Shown here piece after piece: positions 58,562-64,000 of a stretch of 64,000 bases of DNA (the stretch's first letter is position 1; each line of letters starts with the position of its first letter). Position numbers and translations under genes: made by a program. This DNA is from Acidobacteriota bacterium (GTDB lineage Bacteria; Acidobacteriota; Terriglobia; Terriglobales; Acidobacteriaceae): assembly GCA_021780315.1 (NCBI GenBank), contig JAJXYY010000042.1, positions 744,001-808,000 on the forward strand, given 5' to 3'. Under the pieces are notes generated by a model. It was not told where the DNA came from. It did not search any database and saw nothing but the letters and a program-made list of their open reading frames with translations.

Positions 58562-59050
58562 ATGTACACCATCAGCGACACCATCCACATTAATGCACCG
58601 ATCGAGCGATGTTTTCTGCTGTCGACCAGCATTGAGCTGGTGGCCAGGACTCTGGAGATGAGGCCGGTCTCGGGCAAGACGAGCGGTTTGATTGAGGCAA
58701 ACGACCAGTTGGTGTGGCGGGGTTGGAAGTTTGGCCTGCCACAGATGCACGAGACCCTGATTACGGGGTATGACAAGCCACACTTCTTTCAGGACACGAT
58801 GGGGCGGGGGCGGTTCAAGCACTTTCATCATGACCACCACTTTGCGGAGGTGGCGGGCCATACGCTGCTGCACGACAAGGTGCGGTTCTCGCTGCCGCTG
58901 CTGTTGGGTGGATCGCTGGTGGGAAAGTATGTGCTGGTTCCGCATATTGTGGGGCTGGTGCAGCGGCGGTTTCAGTTGCTGAAGCAGATTGCTGAAGGGG
59001 ACGAGTGGCGGCGGTATCTGCCGGATGGGGTCGGTGAGCTGGAACGCTAA
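58562..59050 (+). CDS. SRPBCC-family (START/polyketide cyclase-like) protein
   Basis: 162 residues. A helix-grip fold typical of SRPBCC: TIHINAPIERCFLLSTSIEL at the start, then FKHFHHDHHFAEVAGHTLLH, and a long C-terminal helix (RRFQLLKQIAEGDEWRRYL). This fold binds hydrophobic ligands; cyclase, hydrolase and transport roles are known. No catalytic set is recognisable. It is the second gene after the HNH-like gene and is paralogous to the gene at 59208. Confidence 0.8.
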   Translation: MYTISDTIHINAPIERCFLLSTSIELVARTLEMRPVSGKTSGLIEANDQLVWRGWKFGLPQMHETLITGYDKPHFFQDTMGRGRFKHFHHDHHFAEVAGHTLLHDKVRFSLPLLLGGSLVGKYVLVPHIVGLVQRRFQLLKQIAEGDEWRRYLPDGVGELER

Positions 59051-59207
59051 CCGCCTGGGGCAAGCTGTGTCTTGCGGGTAAGGCTTTGTCGGTCAATAAA
59101 TAATCTGCTGGCGTTGGGTGACGCGCGCAGGGTGTGATGCATCCAACAGCATGCAGACGTTTGCAGGTTTCTGGATCGAAGAACACGGTCGGGCCCGAAG
59201 AGAAGCT

Positions 59208-59762
59208 ATGGTGACGATCAAAACGATGACGTTGGTTCAGGCACCGGTGGAGCGTTGTTTCAAGCTTTCGCTGAGCGTGGATCTACGTCTACAGACAGGC
59301 GCATCGACGGGCGAGGCGGTGGTGGATGGGCCTCGGTCGGGGCTGCTGGGCGCGGGTAACGTGGTGCGGGTTCAGGCACGGCACCTGGGAGTCAAGACCC
59401 AGTACGAGAGTTTGGTCGACGGATGGCGACCGTATAGCTACTTCCGGGAAGTGATGACGGACGGGGTGTTTGCGCGCTTCGAGCACGAGCGCCACTTTGC
59501 GCCGATGAACGATGGAACGCGCATCCGGGATGAAGTTCGGTTTACGACACCGCTGGGATGGCTGGGCCGGATGGCGGAGCGGCTGGTACTGCGACGGTAT
59601 GTGACGCGGATGCTCCGGCAGCGGAACGCAGAGCTGAAGCGGGTGGCGGAGTCGGGCGAGTGGCACCGCTATCTGGATGGTGAGCCAGAGGTGGACCGTC
59701 AGGCGTACGAAGCGACGAGGTATGTGAGCAGAGCTTCGGGACGACGGTACGCCGAGAGCTAG
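59208..59762 (+). CDS. SRPBCC-family (START/polyketide cyclase-like) protein, paralogue
   Basis: 184 residues from ATG 59208 (MVTIKTMTLVQAP); the frame is open upstream to 59118. It shares the design and key positions with its neighbour: QAPVERCFKLSLSVDL, FEHERHFAPMNDGTRIRDEV, and the C-terminal helix RQRNAELKRVAESGEWHRYL. This is a tandem duplication of the fold with about 20-30 per cent identity by eye. It has an extra C-terminal extension (EVDRQAYEATRYVSR). Function unknown, probably ligand binding. Confidence 0.78.
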   Translation: MVTIKTMTLVQAPVERCFKLSLSVDLRLQTGASTGEAVVDGPRSGLLGAGNVVRVQARHLGVKTQYESLVDGWRPYSYFREVMTDGVFARFEHERHFAPMNDGTRIRDEVRFTTPLGWLGRMAERLVLRRYVTRMLRQRNAELKRVAESGEWHRYLDGEPEVDRQAYEATRYVSRASGRRYAES

Positions 59763-59779
59763 GGGGGCGATCGCGGGGG

Positions 59780-60394
59780 TTAGCGGCGACGGAACGAGTT
59801 GCGGACGGCGCGGGTGCGGTCGTTTGGGGTACGGCTGTTTGGGGTGCGAGCAGTGGGCGTGGGGATGCTGGGCGTGGCGACGTGGCCTTCGGGATAGAGG
59901 ACGACGAAGCGGCGGGGCAGTTCGCCCGAGGATGCGGTGGGCAGGCCAGAGGGACTGAGCAGCAGGTGGAGGATGCGGCGCTCGCGCGAGCTCATGGGTG
60001 GGAATGCGTAGGGCCTGGCGGTGGAGCGAACCGTCTCGATGGCGTTGCGTGCAGCGGCGCGGAGATCTCGGTCGCGTTGCGCCTTGAAGTTGTCGGCGTC
60101 GAAGAAGAGGCGGTCGTGCTGCTCGGGTTCGAGGCGGAGGACCTTGGCGGCGAGGTGCTCGATGGCGTGAAGGAGTTCTCCGTTACGGGAGAGCAGCAGG
60201 GGAGTGTCGGGGCCGGAGAGCTGAACGGTGATGTCCGGGGGGATCATCTCGGCGGAGGCGGCGATTGGGTCGGCAGCGGTAGCGGTAGCAGCGTGGCTGT
60301 CGTGGATCTCAAACGAAAACTCCAGACCGCCGTGGGTCTGGAGTATGTGGAGCAGGTCAGCGATCTTTTTGGAAGCAGTGCCAAATTCGTTCAT
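59780..60394 (-). CDS. jag: Jag/KhpB-like RNA-binding protein (KH and R3H domains)
   Basis: 204 residues. A KH-like part (ITVQLSGPDTPLLLSRNGELLHAIEHLAAKVL split: LLLSRNGELLHAIEHLAAKV) is followed by the R3H domain (RPYAFPPMSSRERRILHLLL) near residues 130-150. The C-terminus is a Thr/Pro/Arg-rich tail with repeats (RTPNSRTPNDRT). It lacks the separate Jag_N domain of Firmicutes KhpB. In this position, directly after yidC, it is the standard Jag. It probably binds RNA and links to cell-wall or division control. Confidence 0.87.
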   Translation of the reverse strand: MNEFGTASKKIADLLHILQTHGGLEFSFEIHDSHAATATAADPIAASAEMIPPDITVQLSGPDTPLLLSRNGELLHAIEHLAAKVLRLEPEQHDRLFFDADNFKAQRDRDLRAAARNAIETVRSTARPYAFPPMSSRERRILHLLLSPSGLPTASSGELPRRFVVLYPEGHVATPSIPTPTARTPNSRTPNDRTRAVRNSFRRR

Positions 60395-60424
60395 GTGTTG
60401 ATGGGCCCCTTGGCACCGTTCGGG

Positions 60425-62215
60425 TTATCGTTTGCCCTGGATGGTGGCTCCGACACCTGCCTTGCGGCGGGCGCGTTTGGCGGCGATCTCGCGCATCTCG
60501 CGGCCGAGCGAAGTGCGGTTCATGACGGCCTGCTGGATGATGCCGATCAGGTTGCCGACCGACCAGTAGAGAGCCAGACCAGAGGCGTAGTTCCAGGTCA
60601 TGTAGCCGGAGACGGCGGGCATCATGAAGGCCATCATCTTCTGCTGCTGGGGGTCTACGCCGGGGGATGGGGTATAGAACTGGACCAGGAACTGGCTGAT
60701 AACCATGACGATAGGCAGGATGTGATACGGGTCAGCCGAGGTGAGGTCCGGCAGCCAGAGCCAGTGTGCGTGGCGGAGTTCGACGACCTTGGGCAACATG
60801 CCGAAGAAGGCGAATAGCAGCGGCAACTGGATCAGCGTGGGGATACAGCCGCCGAACATGTTGACGCCGTTGTCCTTCTGGAGCTGGACGATCTCGGCGT
60901 TCATGTCGTTGCGCTTGGGGTCGGTGACTTTGTACTTCTTGTACTTCTCCTTGATGGCGTCCATCTGGGGCTGGATGCGCTGCATCTTGAGGCCGGACTG
61001 CATAGTTTTTATGCGCAGGGGCAGGATGACCAGGTTGATGATGATGGTAAGCAGGATGATGGCCCAGCCCCAAGCGCCCGCCCAGTTGAGGGTGACGTGG
61101 GCGTGGATGAACTGGAGCGCGAGGAAGAGATACTTGCCGATGTAGCCGAAGAAGCCAAACTCCAGCAGCGGTTCCAGGGTGACCTTGGAGTCGGTGGCGT
61201 GGATGGCCTTGAGGACGTTGATGGCCTTGGGCCCGGCGTAGATACGGACGAGGGTGTGGCCGGTGGTATCGCCCACTGCGGTTCCGATGATGGGAACCAG
61301 GACGGAGCCCTTGGCGGGCGAGCCGGAGCCGAGGCCAGTGCGGCGGATGGTCTTGGCTACGTCGATCTGGTTGTGGAGTGTGGCGACGGTGGCGTTGCTG
61401 GCGGAGTCGGGCAGGAAGACGGCCGCGAAGTACATGTCGCTGGTACCAACCCAGTCAAAGGGGCCGTTGAGGGTTTCGCCACCGGCGATCTTCTTGGGGG
61501 CGAGGTGCTCGACCTTGCCGTCGCGCATGGAGTCTAGCTGGGCTCCGTTGTAGGCCATGGCGTTGTCCTGATCGCCGAAGCCGCCGGGCCAGCTGAGCAG
61601 CGCGCGGAAGGGTGCGCCGTTGCGGGTGGCATCGATGTCGGCGTGCAGGACGTAGGTCTCGTCGAAGGAGAAGGTCTTGCGGACCTGCAGGCTGCCGTCG
61701 GAGTAGGTAAAGGTGAGGCTGGCCGGCGCGGCGAGGTTGCCGGTGGCGGAGGGAACGAACATCGCCTGGCTGAGGGTGGTGTTCAGCGCGGGGTCGTAGG
61801 TGTAGAGCGAGAGCGGGTAGCCGACCTGCTGCGCGGCCTGGTGGTGGACGAGATCGAGGGGGCGACCGTCGGCGTCAATGTAGCGCTTGAGCAGCCAACT
61901 GGTGACCTGGGCACCGCGGTTGGAGAAGGTGATGCGATAGAGCTCGTTCTCGACGACGGTAGTGGTCTCGGCCTGGGCCTGGACGACCGGCTGGGCGGGA
62001 GCACCGGCTGCGGTGCCGGGCTGGCTGGCGGACGGAGCAGCTTGTCCGGGTACACTCTGGGTCGCGACGGTCGCGGTGGGCAGGGCGGTCTGCGGGTTCT
62101 TCTTGGCGCGGAAGTACTGCAAGCCGAAGAAGACGGTGACCATGACGAGCATCATGACGAGCAGCGACTTATTATCCTGCCCGCCTTGTTGACTGGGGTT
62201 CTTAAACTCTGCCAA
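60425..62215 (-). CDS. yidC: Membrane protein insertase YidC (Oxa1 family)
   Basis: 596 residues starting at TTG 62215 (encoding fMet-AEFKNPSQQGGQD), with AGGA eight bases upstream; the frame stays open further but lacks such a site. A first helix (LLVMMLVMVTVFFGLQYF) is followed by a large periplasmic beta-domain (about 80-350), then the conserved insertase core of five helices (WAIILLTIIINLVILPLRIK, MFGGCIPTLIQLPLLFAFF and WSVGNLIGIIQQ). It inserts membrane proteins with or without SecYEG. Order rpmH-rnpA-yidD-yidC-jag is conserved. Confidence 0.97.
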   Translation of the reverse strand: MAEFKNPSQQGGQDNKSLLVMMLVMVTVFFGLQYFRAKKNPQTALPTATVATQSVPGQAAPSASQPGTAAGAPAQPVVQAQAETTTVVENELYRITFSNRGAQVTSWLLKRYIDADGRPLDLVHHQAAQQVGYPLSLYTYDPALNTTLSQAMFVPSATGNLAAPASLTFTYSDGSLQVRKTFSFDETYVLHADIDATRNGAPFRALLSWPGGFGDQDNAMAYNGAQLDSMRDGKVEHLAPKKIAGGETLNGPFDWVGTSDMYFAAVFLPDSASNATVATLHNQIDVAKTIRRTGLGSGSPAKGSVLVPIIGTAVGDTTGHTLVRIYAGPKAINVLKAIHATDSKVTLEPLLEFGFFGYIGKYLFLALQFIHAHVTLNWAGAWGWAIILLTIIINLVILPLRIKTMQSGLKMQRIQPQMDAIKEKYKKYKVTDPKRNDMNAEIVQLQKDNGVNMFGGCIPTLIQLPLLFAFFGMLPKVVELRHAHWLWLPDLTSADPYHILPIVMVISQFLVQFYTPSPGVDPQQQKMMAFMMPAVSGYMTWNYASGLALYWSVGNLIGIIQQAVMNRTSLGREMREIAAKRARRKAGVGATIQGKR

Positions 62216-62368
62216 GAGATACTTCCTATTCTTTCGATCTAAAAATCGACTTGCTACGTAGAGGGTGGCCGTATGACAAAAGTCGAAGGACACCCTTGCG
62301 GCGTACGCGCCACTTTTCTCCATGATAAATGCCGCCACGAGAATGTGCTGGGGCGGGTGGAGGGGGAG

Positions 62369-62632
62369 TTACGGGGTGGACGGGCGGTCGGGGACAGGGT
62401 CGTAGCCACCCTGGGCCAGGGGATGACAGCGTCCGAGGCGACGGATGGCGAGGATGCCGCCGCGGAGGATACCGAAGCGCTGCATGGCTACGTAGGCATA
62501 CTCGGAGCAGGTAGGCAGATAGATGCACCGGGAGACGCCGAGGCTGTGGAGCAGGGGGGAGAGCAGACGGCGGTAGAGGGTGAAGGCGACGCGGAGCAGG
62601 GTGTCCTTCACGGAGTAGCTCCTGGCGGTCAT
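62369..62632 (-). CDS. yidD: Membrane protein insertion efficiency factor YidD
   Basis: 87 residues from ATG 62632. The family's fingerprint is intact: [27 protein letters not shown] (split: [25 protein letters not shown]) and [20 protein letters not shown]. It is a small amphipathic membrane-associated protein that assists YidC. It begins seven bases after the rnpA stop and overlaps none, and is followed by yidC after 153 bp. Confidence 0.94.
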   Translation of the reverse strand: MTARSYSVKDTLLRVAFTLYRRLLSPLLHSLGVSRCIYLPTCSEYAYVAMQRFGILRGGILAIRRLGRCHPLAQGGYDPVPDRPSTP

Positions 62633-62639
62633 GGCGTGG

Positions 62640-63068
62640 CTACTGGCGTTCCTGCGGGCTGGCGGGGGGCGTGGCCTGCTTGTTGAGCGTGGACTGTACG
62701 GTGCGGAAGACCTGGGCGACTTCGCGGTCGAGCTTGGCAAACTCCAGCTCCAGCACGACGCGGCGAGGGTGGAGGATGACGTCGACCGGGGCGGTAAGCA
62801 GGCTGGCGTTGCGGCGAATGCACTCGCGCATGCGGCGCTTGATGCGGTTGCGGTCGACGGCCTTGCCCATGACTTTGCCGACGGTGAGTCCGATGCGGGG
62901 GCCGGGGGTGGCGGAGCGGGTGGGTTTGCCGTCGGGGCCCTGGGCGGGGCGCAGTGCGAAGAAGAAGCTCATCTGCTTGGAGAACTGTTTGCGGCTGGCG
63001 GTATACACGCGCTGGTAGTCGGCGTGTTTGCACAGTCGTAGCAGCGAGTTTGGGGTCTGGTTGGGCAT
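62640..63068 (-). CDS. rnpA: Ribonuclease P protein component
   Basis: 142 residues. The RNR signature is in [20 protein letters not shown], preceded by FKRV-like [20 protein letters not shown] and [11 protein letters not shown]. The protein is basic and binds the rnpB RNA at 18938-19377 to make RNase P, which matures tRNA 5' ends. The C-terminal tail is slightly long (Pro/Ala-rich, [12 protein letters not shown]). It is second in the rpmH-led cluster. Confidence 0.96.
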   Translation of the reverse strand: MPNQTPNSLLRLCKHADYQRVYTASRKQFSKQMSFFFALRPAQGPDGKPTRSATPGPRIGLTVGKVMGKAVDRNRIKRRMRECIRRNASLLTAPVDVILHPRRVVLELEFAKLDREVAQVFRTVQSTLNKQATPPASPQERQ

Positions 63069-63189
63069 GGTGGATGGTGCAGCGAGCCAGAGGCGGGTGC
63101 AGCGACAGGTTCAAGTATAGGCTGTCGGGGTGGCACAGGCACCGGAGCAGGACGCAGCAATACCGTACCGATGGACAGACGCACAAACG

Positions 63190-63211
63190 CCACCGCTTGG
63201 GACTGCGGTGG
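63190..63211 (-). terminator. Hairpin between rpmH and rnpA
   Basis: Stem CCACCGC (63190-63196) and GCGGTGG (63205-63211) with an eight-base loop, downstream of rpmH on the minus strand. The tail has only three T (CGTTTGTG), so it is more likely a partial attenuator or a processing hairpin that lowers rnpA relative to rpmH. Confidence 0.45.
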
Positions 63212-63244
63212 CGGTGGGTTATTGCTGAGAAGAGGTTGGTGGTA

Positions 63245-63400
63245 CTAGTCGCGGAAGCCTGCGGAGACGGCGATCTTGTGACGGCCCTTGGCGCGACGGC
63301 GGCTGAGTACGGCGGCGCCGGACTTGGTCTTCATGCGGGTAAGGAAGCCATGGGTCTTCGCGCGGTGGCGGCGGTTGGGCTGGAAAGTACGCTTCGGCAT
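63245..63400 (-). CDS. rpmH: 50S ribosomal protein L34
   Basis: 51 residues: [20 protein letters not shown] and so on, with the family's core [14 protein letters not shown] and the basic [13 protein letters not shown]; the end GFRD is slightly longer than in E. coli. It is a structural ribosomal protein. It is the first gene of the minus-strand cluster, with dnaA divergent 526 bp away, a layout found next to many bacterial origins. The short length and high basic content are normal. Confidence 0.97.
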   Translation of the reverse strand: MPKRTFQPNRRHRAKTHGFLTRMKTKSGAAVLSRRRAKGRHKIAVSAGFRD

Positions 63401-63926
63401 GTAACTGAACTCCTGAACTTAGTGCTGATGGTGGCAATCGCGAGCGGATTTGCCTATCAGTCTTCTGGGCTATAGCAACAATCCCTGAGTATACCCGAGG
63501 AAGGGTCCGGAGGCAAAGAAAAACGCAAGTGGCTGAGGGCAATTGATCTGCCAGAGAGCTTAATTTTATGTTGGCTGGGTGCAACTTTCGGAGACTTCAC
63601 CGGTAATGGTGCAACTTGATTTTTCTGGACGGATGGCTTGAAAAAGGGCTGGTTTTCCGTGCTACTATCGAACCCGATTCGCAAGATGATTTTCTGCACG
63701 TCCAGCTGTTCCGCACTCTGCATCAAGTGAAGAAACTCCTCCCCGTATTCGGCACGGTTTAGACGCCCCTGACGGAGAGAACTCTGGCAACACAGAATGA
63801 TTCCCACTCGCCGCAATGGGCGAGATTGGAAATCCATTGCTTTTACCGCTATTTTTAGCCGCGGCCGTACAAAGTGCATGCAGTCTGGTATTTGGAACAA
63901 GGAAACAAAGACAAGGAAACTAAAGA
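63401..63926. other. rpmH-dnaA intergenic region
   Basis: 526 bp of lower GC and little strand bias. It must hold divergent promoters of rpmH and dnaA and is a classical place for an origin. I find no perfect or single-mismatch DnaA box (TTATCCACA) on either strand. A minus-strand frame covers most of it (63457-63948) but looks like chance. AT stretches are at 63560-63580 and 63605-63620. Confidence 0.5.
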
Positions 63927-64000
63927 ATGTCATTCGTTCCGACGGCAACCGCCGTATTGAATTATTGGGTACGCATCCTGGCTGCTCTTGAAAAAAAGAT
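63927..64000 (+). CDS. dnaA: Chromosomal replication initiator protein DnaA, 5' end
   Basis: The first 24 codons only: MSFVPTATAVLNYWVRILAA and LEKK, running out of the window. The pattern W-x-R-I-L-A-A-L-E-K-K-I is the start of DnaA domain I, which binds DnaB helicase and DiaA-like partners. AAGGA (63912-63916) lies at a good distance before the ATG. Its divergent orientation to rpmH confirms it. AT-richer than most genes in the window. DnaA opens the origin and is a regulator of other genes, perhaps of nrdAB. Confidence 0.85.
   Translation, partial: MSFVPTATAVLNYWVRILAALEKK

Noticed and set aside
63457..63948. 163-codon minus-strand frame in the rpmH-dnaA gap
   Set aside because: It overlaps the dnaA start, has no ribosome site and no recognisable fold; likely chance in a lower-GC region.
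1..64000. tRNA genes, CRISPR arrays, transposase genes
   Set aside because: I looked for the usual tRNA signatures, regular spaced repeats and transposase-like proteins and saw none; a covariance or profile scan could still find one I missed.

Overview
The window looks like a chromosomal segment of an Acidobacteriota member, most likely family Acidobacteriaceae (Terriglobus/Granulicella/Edaphobacter-like). The evidence is high GC, two very large TonB-dependent receptors with an N-terminal carboxypeptidase-regulatory domain, an FG-GAP/Ig-like surface protein with the membrane tail usual in this group, many secreted glycoside hydrolases, and an HpnI-like hopanoid glycosyltransferase. The right end is the replication-initiation neighbourhood: the first 24 codons of dnaA lie at 63927-64000, facing away from rpmH-rnpA-yidD-yidC-jag, with rsmG-parA-parB, two parS sites and mnmE further left.

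Layout. 1-8.3 kb: 3' end of a GH2 hydrolase, a Rieske oxygenase with an 18-base homopolymer inside the gene, an ECF sigma factor with a FecR-like secreted protein, a MarR regulator divergent from an ArnT-like glycosyltransferase, a thioredoxin-fold protein and an HpnI-like transferase. 8.3-12.7 kb: a perfect DnaA box and a full cobalamin riboswitch upstream of class Ia ribonucleotide reductase nrdA-nrdB, then a DUF302 protein. 12.7-18.5 kb: two MacB/FtsX-type permeases and a TonB-dependent receptor. 18.9-20.1 kb: RNase P RNA and ruvA. 20.5-25.5 kb: a GH5-CBM2 cellulase, then coenzyme A synthesis genes coaBC, panB and panC. 25.6-35.7 kb: a polysaccharide-use locus (TonB receptor, LacI regulator, GH3, GH31) that probably targets xyloglucan or a similar hemicellulose. 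35.7-46.9 kb: mnmE, a nucleoside permease-family protein, the FG-GAP surface protein, an SPFH protein, DUF2461, HU, a membrane methyltransferase-like protein and an amidohydrolase. 46.9-54.6 kb: parB, parA, rsmG, a class I amidotransferase, an acyltransferase, folC, tspO. 54.7-59.8 kb: thrS, an AT-richer fic gene, an HNH-like protein and two SRPBCC paralogues. 59.8-64 kb: jag, yidC, yidD, rnpA, rpmH and dnaA.

The most striking large-scale signal is strand composition. From 1 to about 22 kb the + strand is strongly C-rich whichever strand the gene is on; from about 25 to 63 kb it is strongly G-rich, again regardless of gene strand. The switch lies in coaBC-panB-panC, not beside dnaA or parS. 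Other points of note are a REP-like palindrome family with two copies read in frame inside a glycosyltransferase gene, the B12 riboswitch on a B12-independent reductase, and DnaA-box-like sites between parA and rsmG. I saw no tRNA genes, CRISPR arrays or transposases.
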